A stretch of DNA of 64,000 bases from Alkalihalobacillus sp. AL-G (GCF_030643805.1 NZ_CP094656.1:1302001-1366000); one strand, 5' to 3'. Shown: positions 34,984 to 44,460, counted from the stretch's first letter. Numbers and translations: made by a program. Notes: generated by a model from the sequence alone, not told the origin.

Positions 34984-35964
34984 ATGTTAAATGCAATTCG
35001 AGAAAAGGGATCAGTGGATTCAGTAAAGTTAAATTTAAAAGGGAAAGACTTTTTGACTCTTGCTGAGTTTCAGTCTAATGAAATCATGTATCTTCTCGAT
35101 CAGGCCTTAAAGCTTAAAAAGGAAAGAAAACGAGGAGTCGTTCATCAAGAGCTGAGCGGGCAGGTACTAGGAATGATTTTCGAAAAGTCTTCAACAAGAA
35201 CTCGGGTCTCTTTTGAAGTTGGAATGCTTCAGCTTGGCGGCCAGGCCATCTTTCTGAGTTCCAAAGACATCCAGTTAGGCAGAGGTGAAAGTATTGCTGA
35301 CACGGCAAAGGTTTTGTCACGCTACTTAGATGGGGTCATGGTCAGGACGCATCAACATGATACGATTAAAGAGTTTGCCGAAAATGCCACCATTCCTGTC
35401 ATTAATGGTCTGACTGATTTACACCATCCGACCCAAGTATTAGCTGATTTGCTGACAATTCTAGAACATAAAGGCGTATTAACAGGGCTGAATATGTGCT
35501 ATATCGGTGATGGGAACAATAATGTGGCCCATTCTTTATTAGAAGGAGCAACAAAAGTGGGAATGAATATTAATGTTGCAAGTCCGTTTGGGTATGAACC
35601 TAATCAACTGATCCGAGATCATGCAAAAGTGACCGCAAAGAAAAACGGGAGTTCAGTTCTCATCACCAATTCTCCTGAAAAAGCGATTGAAGATGCTGAT
35701 ATTGTCGTTACCGATGTATGGGCCAGTATGGGGCAGGAGTCCGAATTGGAAAAACGGATTGAACTATTTAAGCCGTATCAAATTAACAATAAACTTTGTC
35801 GGAAAGCGAAAAAGGACTTTATCTTTTTACATTGCTTACCGGCTCATCGTGGAGAAGAAGTGACAGCGGAGATCATTGATGGTCCACACTCAGTTGTTTT
35901 TGACGAAGCAGAAAATCGATTACATGCACAAAAGGCGATTTTGGCAGCTCTGATGGGAAAATGA
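34984..35964 (+). CDS. argF: Ornithine carbamoyltransferase
   Basis: Catalyses carbamoyl phosphate plus L-ornithine to L-citrulline in arginine biosynthesis or the reverse in catabolism; cytoplasmic, normally trimeric. Visible motifs: carbamoyl-phosphate site STRTR (about residues 69-73), HQHDTIKEFA, HPTQVLADLLT, the ornithine-loop region DVWASMGQE and the catalytic HCLPAHRGEEV, which favour ornithine over putrescine as acceptor. Length is normal. The ATG at 34984 with GTGGGGA before it is taken as start; a GTG at 34972 would add four residues and lies too close to GGAGAGGA. It is a lone gene with no other arginine genes nearby. Confidence 0.92.
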   Translation: MLNAIREKGSVDSVKLNLKGKDFLTLAEFQSNEIMYLLDQALKLKKERKRGVVHQELSGQVLGMIFEKSSTRTRVSFEVGMLQLGGQAIFLSSKDIQLGRGESIADTAKVLSRYLDGVMVRTHQHDTIKEFAENATIPVINGLTDLHHPTQVLADLLTILEHKGVLTGLNMCYIGDGNNNVAHSLLEGATKVGMNINVASPFGYEPNQLIRDHAKVTAKKNGSSVLITNSPEKAIEDADIVVTDVWASMGQESELEKRIELFKPYQINNKLCRKAKKDFIFLHCLPAHRGEEVTAEIIDGPHSVVFDEAENRLHAQKAILAALMGK

Positions 35965-36184
35965 TAGCATTCATCATTAAATGGAAAAAAGTTATCTGCA
36001 TTATTGGAAGTGTTCGTCTGAAGAGTTAAAAAATCGAAAGGTCCGAAGGTGTTAATAAATATCTAAATTATTGTGGGTATCAAAATTTTAAATTACAAGT
36101 ATTCTGAACCAATGGCTAAGTCTGAATGAGTTTCGGACTTTGCCAGTTTTTTTGGTTGGATGGATCGAACGAGGTGAAATTTCT

Positions 36185-36640
36185 CTACTTTTGAAAGATT
36201 TTTTGAAGGACTTGACCGATCGCAATTCCAATAAAGCAAAATAAAATCGGGAGCCAGACTGGTCCAAACAACACACCTGAAATTTTAAAAACAGGTGAGT
36301 ACATCACGCCAATTGTTATAAAGTATGCTGCAAACACAAATGGGAAAAAGGAGTACTTTGGCGGATCACCATTATGAGCATCATAATAGGTGTCCCATAG
36401 CGCATAAAGGTACATACAAGGATAAAACATGAGCCATTGATAATCCGCAGTATGTATGGCTTCTTCAATCTTACCTTGAAAGCTTTTCAAGATAATCATA
36501 TTGAAATTAGCTTGAACATTAATTAAAAACTCAAGGGAAAGCAGTAGAATCCCTTTGAAATATTTCCTATTTAACAGCTGACCTAGTCCTGGTAACGCAA
36601 CACTCCAAAACATTTTTCCTAATAGATGATTGTCTCTCAT
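36185..36640 (-). CDS. Small polytopic membrane protein, 151 aa
   Basis: A membrane protein with about four hydrophobic segments. The N-terminal MFWSVALPGLGQLLNRKYFKGILLLSLEFLI resembles the PGxGQ-x6-KG element of small TM2/DUF5683-like membrane proteins, in which a Pro-Gly-Leu-Gly-Gln turn precedes a helix. The rest holds LMFYPCMYLYALWDTYYDAHNGDPP and two further helices. It is preceded by GAAGGG, 15 bp downstream of the DUF3231 gene, so both are probably co-transcribed. Function unknown. Confidence 0.7.
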   Translation of the reverse strand: MRDNHLLGKMFWSVALPGLGQLLNRKYFKGILLLSLEFLINVQANFNMIILKSFQGKIEEAIHTADYQWLMFYPCMYLYALWDTYYDAHNGDPPKYSFFPFVFAAYFITIGVMYSPVFKISGVLFGPVWLPILFCFIGIAIGQVLQKIFQK

Positions 36641-36655
36641 GACGTAACCCTTCTT

Positions 36656-37657
36656 TTATGTATTCGCCAATTTATCACGATCGGCTGCCCTAGGAGGTTC
36701 TTCCATCCACCCATTTTTAATTAGAAGGTTCGCACAATCCTCTGAGTATTGTTCAACCTCAGCCATAAGTCGGTGATATTGAACTCCTAGGTCACGCCTC
36801 GCACTTGACGCTATACTTGATCCATAATACCCGAAGCCAGCTGTAATTAATAAGGAGGTTATAAACATCATCAACTTGTCTGAAAAAATGAAAGTCGTTG
36901 AGTCTGTTACTTCTGCATCCCAAGACATTGGGGAAGGGAGGTCATCTTCACTAAGAAGCGAGTGAAAAACTTGACAGTGCTTGGCTGCAATTTCCTTGCC
37001 TCTTACCATGAACTTTCCGACTTCCTTGGACTGACATACTTGACTATAGCCGGTTAATGTAGCAACACCTAAAACATTGCGAAGATAATTAGAAAAAAGA
37101 TTCGTAATTTCCATGCCCGTTAAGGGCCTTCGGTCACCGAAAAACCCTTGCAGAAACATTTGGCTTTGGACAAAATCAACCGTTTTTGGTGTTGGCAAAT
37201 ATGGAGGACGTACATAAAGACCCTTTGAAAGTAAACTTTCATTCGCGTTTCTTAACAGTTCATTTGTTTCAGATAGGCACTCCGAAAAATAGGAAAAAAC
37301 ATCTGAACGGGTAACTGTAGATACACTCGAAGCATAGACAGTAAGGCTCATGATCGATAACTGTGAAACATAATAAAGCATATAAGAATCAGAGAATAGG
37401 CGAGCTGCATCTGGGTCGACGTCCTGTTGTTCACTGAATCCGACAGGAATCGGATAATTTTCAGTATTGAAAATGTCGGTTATTTTGCCAATATGGGCTT
37501 TAGCCAAATCTAAAGCATGCTCCAAAATCGTACCGATTTCAGCATCTTCCACATGATTTACAAACGCTTTCAACATACACGCATTTGCGCTGTCTGACAT
37601 GTAAGCCGCCCATAATTGGGAAAGCTCTGCTGATGTTAAACGGGTGTTGTACTCCAT
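36656..37657 (-). CDS. DUF3231 family protein
   Basis: A 333-aa soluble protein made of two similar halves, each expected to form a ferritin-like helical bundle. Family landmarks are TSAELSQLWAAYMSDSANACMLK, RPPYLPTPKTVDFVQSQMFLQGFFGDRRPLTGMEI, VGKFMVRGKEIAAKHCQVF and the C-terminal LIKNGWMEEPPRAADR. The ATG at 37657 follows AAGGAGGAG; an upstream frame extension lacks a site. DUF3231 proteins are common in spore-forming bacilli, often in several copies, and are linked to stress or sporulation contexts, but the biochemical role is not established. Confidence 0.9.
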   Translation of the reverse strand: MEYNTRLTSAELSQLWAAYMSDSANACMLKAFVNHVEDAEIGTILEHALDLAKAHIGKITDIFNTENYPIPVGFSEQQDVDPDAARLFSDSYMLYYVSQLSIMSLTVYASSVSTVTRSDVFSYFSECLSETNELLRNANESLLSKGLYVRPPYLPTPKTVDFVQSQMFLQGFFGDRRPLTGMEITNLFSNYLRNVLGVATLTGYSQVCQSKEVGKFMVRGKEIAAKHCQVFHSLLSEDDLPSPMSWDAEVTDSTTFIFSDKLMMFITSLLITAGFGYYGSSIASSARRDLGVQYHRLMAEVEQYSEDCANLLIKNGWMEEPPRAADRDKLANT

Positions 37658-37889
37658 TTTCGTCTCCTCCTTTTCATTTTTTCTACAATACGAGTATGTT
37701 TCCCATAACGAACGAAAATATGAAGATTTCCTAAAATAAACGCACAATCTTTAAGGCGATTTACTAAAAGCCATGCTAGAGATTTCTACACCTAAAGTCG
37801 TATGTGAAACCATTACAAATATTGATTTAAAAACCAGAAAAATCCTGTATAGTAGAGGATACATTAGAGATAGAGAGTGGGGATTACCT

Positions 37890-39143
37890 ATGAGGTTCAG
37901 AGATTTTCACAGGAATATTAAGATTCGTATTTTAGAGACGTTCATGAGTCGGATCGTCGGCAGCATGATTTTCCCGTTCATGGCAATTTATCTGGCGTTT
38001 CATTTCGGGGCTAAGGTTGCAGGTATGTTATTGCTTATCAACGTGTTTATCGGAATTGGAATTACTTTTATCGGAGGTTATTTTGCGGATCAATTTGGCC
38101 GGAAAAAGATCATGCTGTTCGCGGAGCTTTTACGTTTTTTTGCGTTTTTAACGATGATGCTATGTAACTCACCGTGGTTTTCGGCCCCGTTGATTACGTT
38201 TTTCATGATGACGGTGAACAGTATTTGCTGGGGATTAGCGGGTCCTGCGAATCAGGCGATGTTGATTGATGTCAGTACGCCGGATCAACGAAAGCTGATG
38301 TATTCAATCACGTATTGGGCGAACAACCTGTCGATCGCGATTGGTGGAATTGTTGGCGCGTTCCTATTTGAAAAATATCTTTTCGAGTTGTTCATGGCTT
38401 TAAGTGTTGTTACAGGCTTCGTGGTATTTCTTGTCGCTTTTTTCATTTCGGAAAGCTATGCTCCCGTTACCTCGAGTCTGACGCCATCTGGTCATGTCCT
38501 GAAGCTCTTTTCAAATTATAAAAAGGTGCTGCATGATCGGCTGTTTGTGATGTTTGTCATTGCAGGGGTGCTGATCCTTTCGCTTGAGTTTCAGTTGACG
38601 AATTACATAGGGATTCGTTTGACGGATGAAATGCCATCACAACAATTTTTGATGTGGGAAATTGATGGGGTTAAAATGATGGGATTCCTGAGAAGTGAAA
38701 ACACGATTCTTGTTGCAGTCCTGATGTTGTTCGTTACGAAATTGACGAACCCTTTCAAGGATAGATCTGTTCTTGTAACAAGCTGCTTTGTATTCACCAT
38801 CGGTTATGGTGTTCTCGCATACTCGAATAACATATGGGTTTTACTTGTGATGATGGCATTGCTGACGATCGGAGAGGTGTTCCGAGTACCTGTCGAGCAA
38901 TCATACATGGCGTCAATTCCCCCGGATGACGCTCGGAGCTCATATATGGCATTCAACGGACTGAAATTCAACCTGTCGATGCTGATCGCTTCGATTACGG
39001 TCACGCTAGGAGCAATCTTGCCGTCCAGTGTGATGGCGGCAATCATCATTGGCATCGGGCTCGTCGGTACATTGATCTACTATTTCATCGCTCCACAGCT
39101 CGATATCCGTAAAGGTAAGACCGAAGTAAGAAGAGCAGGATAA
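37890..39143 (+). CDS. MFS transporter (drug exporter-like)
   Basis: A 417-aa major facilitator superfamily protein with about 12 helices. The MFS motif between helices 2 and 3 is GGYFADQFGRKKIMLF (about residues 62-77). The ATG at 37890 (MRFRDFHRNIKIRILETFMSRIVGSMIFPFMAIYL) follows AGTGGGG; the upstream in-frame extension is hydrophilic and lacks a site, so it is excluded. The composition resembles YttB/MdtG-like multidrug exporters. It is divergent from the DUF3231 gene, with the promoters in 37658-37889. A bidirectional terminator follows. Confidence 0.88.
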   Translation: MRFRDFHRNIKIRILETFMSRIVGSMIFPFMAIYLAFHFGAKVAGMLLLINVFIGIGITFIGGYFADQFGRKKIMLFAELLRFFAFLTMMLCNSPWFSAPLITFFMMTVNSICWGLAGPANQAMLIDVSTPDQRKLMYSITYWANNLSIAIGGIVGAFLFEKYLFELFMALSVVTGFVVFLVAFFISESYAPVTSSLTPSGHVLKLFSNYKKVLHDRLFVMFVIAGVLILSLEFQLTNYIGIRLTDEMPSQQFLMWEIDGVKMMGFLRSENTILVAVLMLFVTKLTNPFKDRSVLVTSCFVFTIGYGVLAYSNNIWVLLVMMALLTIGEVFRVPVEQSYMASIPPDDARSSYMAFNGLKFNLSMLIASITVTLGAILPSSVMAAIIIGIGLVGTLIYYFIAPQLDIRKGKTEVRRAG

Positions 39144-39169
39144 TAGCTTTTTCAACAACATTAATCATA

Positions 39170-39202
39170 TAAAAAAGCTTGGAGATTCTCTGAGCTTTTT
39201 TA
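39170..39202. terminator. Bidirectional terminator
   Basis: AAAAAAGCT and AGCTTTTTT arms with an inner GAGA-TTC-TCTC stem. T-runs exist on both strands, so it serves the MFS gene and the convergent oxidoreductase gene. Confidence 0.8.
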
Positions 39203-39235
39203 TATGTGAATGATACCAAATAGTAAAGAATACTT

Positions 39236-39835
39236 TTATTCCTTAGATTGTTTTACATGAAAGAAATCTCCGCCTTTTTGTATTTCGTTATCGGTTCCCC
39301 AATCGATATCTCTTTTCCTCTGATAAAACTTCGGTATATGTTTGGAGCAGTGGATATAGGCCTCTTCAACTTTAATAACAACCCAACGATGTGGCTTGTT
39401 GCCTTCTTTTTCAATATCATCTTTTTTCTGTTTAGGTAAATTCAGGCCACTTATTTCCGCATTCTCTAATATAGATGCTTGGCCGTTGACATGTAGTCCA
39501 ATTGAATCTTCAAGAAAATCTATGAACATCAGCCCTATATGAGGGTTTTCAATGATGTTCCCTAAGCTCGCCATAACACCATTTCCTTTATATTCAGGAT
39601 AAATCAATGTTTTATTATCAAAGACCCGAACAAAACCTGGTAACCCTGCGCGAAAGGAAGAATCACAATTCCCCCCGCGATCTGATGTTGAAATGAACAC
39701 CATTTCCTGCTTTGAAATGAAATTTTGCATATTCGAATTAAGGTAATCCAGCATTTGGTTTTTATAAAATGATTTTGCCATTTTCTTGGTGTTATATTTT
39801 TCCTGAAGGAATTGTTCTCCATTTCGTCTGTACAT
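39236..39835 (-). CDS. Pyridoxamine 5'-phosphate oxidase-like flavin-binding protein
   Basis: A 199-aa protein of the FMN-binding split-barrel fold. Recognisable parts are the N-terminal helix (YRRNGEQFLQEKYNTKKMAKSFY), then MVFISTSDRGGNCDSSFRAGLPGFVRVFDNKTLIYPEYKGNGVMASLGNI, and LEDSIGLHVNGQASILEN, which match the cofactor-binding barrel. The second Met (39835) is preferred because AGGAG lies 8 nt before it, whereas the TTG two codons earlier is too close. The family includes F420/FMN/heme-binding oxidoreductases; the substrate is unknown. Confidence 0.82.
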   Translation of the reverse strand: MYRRNGEQFLQEKYNTKKMAKSFYKNQMLDYLNSNMQNFISKQEMVFISTSDRGGNCDSSFRAGLPGFVRVFDNKTLIYPEYKGNGVMASLGNIIENPHIGLMFIDFLEDSIGLHVNGQASILENAEISGLNLPKQKKDDIEKEGNKPHRWVVIKVEEAYIHCSKHIPKFYQRKRDIDWGTDNEIQKGGDFFHVKQSKE

Positions 39836-40055
39836 ATTCAATTCTCCTCATTTGCTTGTTGCAATTTATTTATAGTCTAGCATACATCCGGTTACATTTA
39901 TTGTAGGTCGTTAGATAGTGTTTGTGTTATACCACGATTAAAGTCCATATCCATTCCAAACCCGATGTACACTATGAGCTTACGAATATCCATATTTGCA
40001 AAAACGTGTTATGCTGATTTTCAGAATTAGACGTCTAAAGAAAGAAGGAAATGAT

Positions 40056-41285
40056 ATGGCAGTCGGGGCAGTAAAAGCATCTACACAAAAGCCTGCACTT
40101 ACAATGTATCCAATCCTTTTTGCGATTAGCTTTGTCCATCTATTGAATGATTCGATGCAGGCGGTTATTCCCGCCATCTTCCCAATCTTAGAACAATCCA
40201 TGGGCTTATCGTTTACACAACTCGGCTGGATTGCGTTTACATTGAACATAACATCATCCGTCATGCAACCTGTGGTGGGGTGGTACACCGATAAATCAAC
40301 TTCTCCTTACCTTTTACCGTTGGGAATGGGAGCTAGCCTAATCGGAATGCTGGGGATCGCCTATGCGGATTCATTTACATATATCATTTTGTCTGTAATC
40401 GGCATTGGACTCGGGTCTGCAGTTTTCCACCCAGAGGGTTCTCGTGTTGCTTATATGGCAGCTGGAAATAGAAGAGGACTTGCACAATCGATTTATCAGG
40501 TCGGAGGAAATACAGGTACCTCGCTCGCGCCGATTATGACGGTACTCGTTTTTGTTCCACTCGGCCAATTCGGGGCAGTTTGGTTCACTTCATTTGCAGC
40601 GATTGCCATTTTTGTATTGTTATATGTTTCCGGGTGGTACAGCAAACAGCTCGTCAATTTCCCACGAGTATCGAAAACGGTTCAAAAAAAGAACGTGCCG
40701 GTTACTCGAAAAAAGCAGGTCCTTTTTGCGATGGGCGTTCTTGTGTTTTTAGTTTTTGCACGGTCGTGGTACTTTTCGGGAATCGGGAACTATTATCAAT
40801 TCTACTTGATTGAAGATTACGGATTATCGATTCGAGAGGCTCAATTCTACGTTTTTATTTTTCTCGTAGCTGGTGTTGTTGGAACATTTTTAGGAGGTCC
40901 GCTTGCTGATCGACTTGGCAAAAGGAACATGATTTTCTCGTCTTTGGCCGGGACTGCACCGCTCGCACTACTTTTACCCCATGTCGGATTACTGCTTGTC
41001 ATTCCGCTTTTCTTTTTAATCGGCTTCATTCTTAATACAAGCTTTTCAGTTACCGTCGTCTATGCACAAGAGCTGGTTCCGGGGCGAATCGGTATGGTGT
41101 CCGGCCTTATTGTCGGTCTTGCATTCGGGATGGGGGCATTGGGATCCGTATTGCTGGGGAAAATGGCTGATATGACAAGCATCTCTTTCACGATGCTGGC
41201 TGTCAGCTTTTTGCCGTTGCTTGGATTGCTTACGGTGCTTCTTCCTAAAGATGAAACGCTGGAAAAGTGGGCGAATGAAGGTTAA
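40056..41285 (+). CDS. MFS transporter, fosmidomycin-resistance (Fsr) type
   Basis: A 409-aa MFS exporter with about 12 helices. Features: FVHLLNDSMQAVIPAIFPILEQSMGLSFTQLGWIAFTLNITSSVMQPVVGWYTDK in helices 1-2, characteristic of the Fsr-like subgroup, LGSAVFHPEGSRVAYMAAG in the central region, and GGPLADRLGKRNMIF in the second half. The ATG at 40056 follows AAGGAA; the upstream extension is discarded. Fsr relatives export fosmidomycin-like or other small anionic drugs and metabolites. The substrate here is not determined. The long tandem repeat starts 60 bp downstream. Confidence 0.9.
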   Translation: MAVGAVKASTQKPALTMYPILFAISFVHLLNDSMQAVIPAIFPILEQSMGLSFTQLGWIAFTLNITSSVMQPVVGWYTDKSTSPYLLPLGMGASLIGMLGIAYADSFTYIILSVIGIGLGSAVFHPEGSRVAYMAAGNRRGLAQSIYQVGGNTGTSLAPIMTVLVFVPLGQFGAVWFTSFAAIAIFVLLYVSGWYSKQLVNFPRVSKTVQKKNVPVTRKKQVLFAMGVLVFLVFARSWYFSGIGNYYQFYLIEDYGLSIREAQFYVFIFLVAGVVGTFLGGPLADRLGKRNMIFSSLAGTAPLALLLPHVGLLLVIPLFFLIGFILNTSFSVTVVYAQELVPGRIGMVSGLIVGLAFGMGALGSVLLGKMADMTSISFTMLAVSFLPLLGLLTVLLPKDETLEKWANEG

Positions 41286-41345
41286 AGGACTGTTGGATAG
41301 TCTAGTTTTGATATAGAAACTTGAGAATACGTTGCAAAAAGATGG

Positions 41346-41813
41346 TCCGAATAGCGGTTAATCGGGTATAGGATTGACAATAAATAGGAGAATTCGTTCC
41401 GAATAGCGGTTAATCAGATATGGAATTGACAATAAATAGGAGAATGCGGTCCGAATAGCGGTTAATCAGATATGGAATTGACAATAAATAGGAGAATGCG
41501 GTCCGAATAGCGGTTAATCAGATATGGAATTGACAATAAATAGGAGAGTGCGGTCCGAATCGCGGCTAATCGGGTATAGGATTGACAATAAATAGGAGAA
41601 TGTGGTCCGAATAGCGGTTAATCGGATATGGAATTGACAATAAATAGGAGATTGCGGTCCGAATAGCGGTTAATTGGATATGGAACTGACAATAAATAGG
41701 AGAATGCGATCCGAATAGCGGTTAATCGGGTATAGGATTTACAATAAATAGGAGAATGCGTTCCGAATAGCGGTTAATCAGGTATGGGATTTACAATAAA
41801 TAGGACAATCCAG
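41346..41813. repeat. 52-bp tandem repeat, nine copies
   Basis: Nine consecutive units begin at 41346, 41398, 41450, 41502, 41554, 41606, 41658, 41710 and 41762, each exactly 52 bp. The unit starts TCCGAATAGCGGTTAATC and later contains TTGACAATAAATAGGAGA. Copies differ by a few substitutions (for example GATATGGAATT versus GGTATAGGATT) but no indels. A degenerate tenth partial unit follows at 41814. The period is not a multiple of three and no frame stays open, so it is non-coding. It fills the gap between convergent genes; there are no unique spacers, so it is not a CRISPR array. Confidence 0.97.
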
Positions 41814-41837
41814 TCACGAATAAGGCGTAATTGCAAA

Positions 41838-41886
41838 ATGGCTGACCCTTTGACATCGATCTTGAAACGGTGCCTCGGATCAGCCC
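41838..41886 (-). terminator. Possible minus-strand terminator of the LysM-CAP gene
   Basis: GGCTGATCC and GGGTCAGCC arms on the minus strand, with a 28-nt loop and only a short ATTTT tail. It lies 9 bp past the stop codon of the LysM-CAP gene. The large loop makes it weak. Confidence 0.4.
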
Positions 41887-41894
41887 AAAACTAA

Positions 41895-42518
41895 TTAACG
41901 ACTTATGAACATTTGTGTCCAGTAATGACCATAGCTTCCACCTTCTGCATAGCCGACTCCAATTTCCGTATAACGGCTTGAAAGAATGTTTCTGCGATGA
42001 CCTTCACTGTTCATCCATGTATTCACTACCTGTTCAGGAGTTCGTTGACCAGCCGCAATGTTTTCACCTGCAGCTCTGTATGAAATGCCGAAATCACTCA
42101 TCATCTTAAATGGACTTCCGTACGTCGGAGAAGTATGGCTGAAATAGTTTTGCTGAATCATATCCTTCGATTTGAATCTGGCTACCCTTGATAACTCCCA
42201 ATTCTCTTGAAGTGGCTGCAATCCATACTTTGCCCGCTCTTGGTTAACAAGCTCCACGACTTGAGCCTCAATCGACTTTACACCGTTCAATTCCGGAATG
42301 TTCAGTCGTTGACCAGGATAGATGAGGTTCGGATTTTCAATCTGTGGATTTGCGTTGATGATTTCAGAAACACCAACCTGATAGCGCAATGCAATTTTCC
42401 ACATCGTGTCTCCCCATTCAACTGTATGGGTTGTCGCAGCAGATGCCTCTTGCTTAAATCCAGTCACTAAAGTTACGGATAACAATAGGGTGAGGAAAAT
42501 CTTTGTGAGCGTTTTCAT
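41895..42518 (-). CDS. Secreted LysM plus CAP (YkwD-like) protein
   Basis: A 207-aa exported protein. Residues 1-28 form a signal peptide (KIFLTLLLSVTLVTGF ... ASA). A LysM domain follows at about 30-74 (HTVEWGDTMWKIALRYQVGVSEIINANPQIENPNLIYPGQRLNIP), then a CAP/SCP domain of about 120 residues with VVELVNQERAKYGLQPL, YFSHTSP, AGENIAAGQRTPEQVVNTWMNSEGHRRNIL and YWTQMFI. LysM binds peptidoglycan, so it is wall-associated; bacterial CAP domain function is unclear. The ATG has no recognisable ribosome binding site, which is unusual here. Confidence 0.93.
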   Translation of the reverse strand: MKTLTKIFLTLLLSVTLVTGFKQEASAATTHTVEWGDTMWKIALRYQVGVSEIINANPQIENPNLIYPGQRLNIPELNGVKSIEAQVVELVNQERAKYGLQPLQENWELSRVARFKSKDMIQQNYFSHTSPTYGSPFKMMSDFGISYRAAGENIAAGQRTPEQVVNTWMNSEGHRRNILSSRYTEIGVGYAEGGSYGHYWTQMFISR

Positions 42519-42858
42519 ACTAAAAGTAAAACAAAAACTATAAAACTTTTAAACCGGTAATATATTCCTACTAATCTAATTATTCAGTTTTCAGAGGGTA
42601 AATCTAGTTTTTATCGAACCTTTTAAAAGAGTAGGTTTTGTGTTGGTGTTAAAACTATACATAACAAAGCTCCCCTTAGAACAACTCTGAGCAGCCCACT
42701 ACATACACGATGTAAATCTGACAGTGTAAAAAAAGCTTATAATGACTATGAATTTTTATTGGAGGGGCAACCTTTCCCACCGAAATAAAAGAGGAATAGG
42801 CACACCATTCTAGAAATTGGTAACCAAATCCAATTATTTAGGAGGGTTCTAATGTCTA
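42519..42858. other. Intergenic region without identified gene
   Basis: A 340-bp gap between divergent genes. It must hold the LysM-CAP promoter on the minus strand and that of the VOC-DinB gene on the plus strand; the only clear element is the AGGAGGG site of the latter. No RNA gene or strong hairpin was recognised. Confidence 0.5.
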
Positions 42859-43733
42859 ATGAACAATGAAAAACCAAGGTTGATTTTGCATGTGAAAGAT
42901 TTAAATGCGTCTAAGGAATTTTATACTCGAACGATTGGATGGATGTTGGCATGGGAAGATTCCGAAAAGGACGTTCTGCAATTGAACACGAAGGACGGTG
43001 ACCCTGCAGCAATACTAACTTCAAAGGCGCCGGAAGACGGAAAGCAATATCTGGATGATGTTTTCCTCGAACCTCAACTAGGTAACCGGTTTTACTTCAC
43101 TCAGGACGGTCTTCAAGAAATGCACAACACACTGCAATCGAACGGACATGAAGTCACTGACTTTATCATTGAAGAAGGATTTGGCCAGACGTTAGTATTG
43201 ACTGATCCGGACGGATATCATCCTGCTTTTTGGGAAGAGCTTTATCTTGCCGATGAAGCGATCATCGATTTGTATCGGGGGGGTCCAGGAATGTTGGAGG
43301 AAGCACTTGATAGCTTGACTGAATCAGAGTTGGATTTGGTCCGGTCGCCAGAGAAGTGGTCGATCCGACAAACTGTTCTGCACTTGGTTGACTCGGATAT
43401 CACAACTATGCAAAAAATAAAATTCGCATTGGCTGAGCCTGGGCGTGAATATAAGACTAACCTTTATGACCCGAATCGTTGGGTAGATGGAACACGTATG
43501 AAAAAAGAAAACTCGAAACCTCTGTCTTCCTTTTTAGATATTTACGAGAGCATATACTAGAAATTTGCGAAACGGTTCCAGGTGGGCTTGACCGGACCGT
43601 TAACATCAATGGTAAAAGTGAAGAAGTACGGAAATTGATGAAGATGGTTGCTGGTCATGCAAAGGGGCACATTGAACAAATATGGGAAACAAGAGAAGTT
43701 CATAGCAAGCAATTGACTTCAAAACAAGTTTGA
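42859..43733 (+). pseudogene. VOC-DinB fusion gene broken by a 1-bp deletion
   Basis: The first part encodes a VOC (glyoxalase/bleomycin-resistance fold) domain (residues 1-130: LILHVKDLNASKEFYTRTIGWMLAWED ... FGQTLVLTDPDGYHPAFWEEL), followed by a DinB-like four-helix domain (LDLVRSPEKWSIRQTVLHLVDSD ... PNRWVDGTR). After 43497 the frame is lost and stops at 43560. The correct continuation (YEKRKLETSVFLFRYLREHILEICE through GHAKGHIEQIWETREVH) is intact in the +2 frame to 43733, restored by inserting one base between CGT and ATG. The DinB metal-binding histidines are split by this shift. A five-codon ATG frame at 42852 lies between the AGGAGGG site and the real ATG. Confidence 0.8.
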
Positions 43734-43751
43734 TTAAAAAAGGGTGAGTCT

Positions 43752-44399
43752 ATGACTTTGAAAATAACCAACCCGAAGATACCGTCTGAACTTGATTCTA
43801 TTGACTTGAAGGAAAAGCTTCAGTATGAACAACACTTTAATATGTGTATCATCCGTGACTGCGAAATAAACGGAGAAACGATTGAAAAGCTCTGTTTTGA
43901 GAATGTTGTTTTTAAAAATGTTACCTTTTATGATGTCTCCTTCAGGTTCTTAGAGTTGACCGATGTCATGTTCGAAAAGTGCGACTTATCGAATGTCGAC
44001 TTCAGCGATGCGATTGTGCATAGAGTACATATGAAGGATTGCAAGATGGTAGGGATGAATCTAGCGGGTTCAGCTTTACGGAATATCTCTTTGGACGGTT
44101 GTATCGGGAATATGGCTGCGTTCGGATATTCAGACTGTAAGAACGTTCAATTTAGAAATTCCTCATTATGTAATTCTGATTTTTTTGAGTCGAAATTTAA
44201 GAATGTAGTGTTCGAACAATGTGATATAAATGGAGCTAATTTATCAGGCACTGTCCTGAAGGGAATCGACCTCAGCAGTTGTACCTTTGAAAAGCTTGTA
44301 GTCTCAATAGAAAATCTTGAAGGATGCATCATAACATCTGATCAGGCTGTTGGATTTGCAAAAGCGTTGGGATTAGTAACCAATGATGAAACTTTTTGA
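43752..44399 (+). CDS. Pentapeptide-repeat protein
   Basis: A 215-aa protein with tandem A(D/N)LXX-type pentapeptides forming a right-handed quadrilateral beta-helix, for example LCFENVVFKNVTFYDVSF, VMFEKCDLSNVDFSDAIV, VQFRNSSLCNSDFFESKFKNVVFEQCDINGANLSG and LKGIDLSSCTFEKL. It is preceded by AAGGGTGAG. Some relatives of this fold mimic DNA and protect gyrase from quinolones, but the fold alone does not show that. It lies in a run of small modifying-enzyme genes on the same strand. Confidence 0.88.
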   Translation: MTLKITNPKIPSELDSIDLKEKLQYEQHFNMCIIRDCEINGETIEKLCFENVVFKNVTFYDVSFRFLELTDVMFEKCDLSNVDFSDAIVHRVHMKDCKMVGMNLAGSALRNISLDGCIGNMAAFGYSDCKNVQFRNSSLCNSDFFESKFKNVVFEQCDINGANLSGTVLKGIDLSSCTFEKLVVSIENLEGCIITSDQAVGFAKALGLVTNDETF

Positions 44400-44460
44400 A
44401 ACCATATTGACTAAAATCCGTATAGCTTAAAAAGCCATTTTTGAGATTTGGAGGCTGACC

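Noticed and set aside
34972-35964. Putrescine carbamoyltransferase
   Set aside because: The DVWASMGQE and HCLPAHRGEEV motifs fit ornithine carbamoyltransferase, and no agmatine deiminase or carbamate kinase genes are nearby.
37773-39143. Longer MFS transporter beginning at 37773
   Set aside because: The extra 39 residues are hydrophilic, lack a ribosome binding site and lie in the divergent promoter region.
41346-41813. CRISPR array
   Set aside because: The whole 52-bp unit repeats; there are no unique spacers, no cas genes and copies diverge along their full length.
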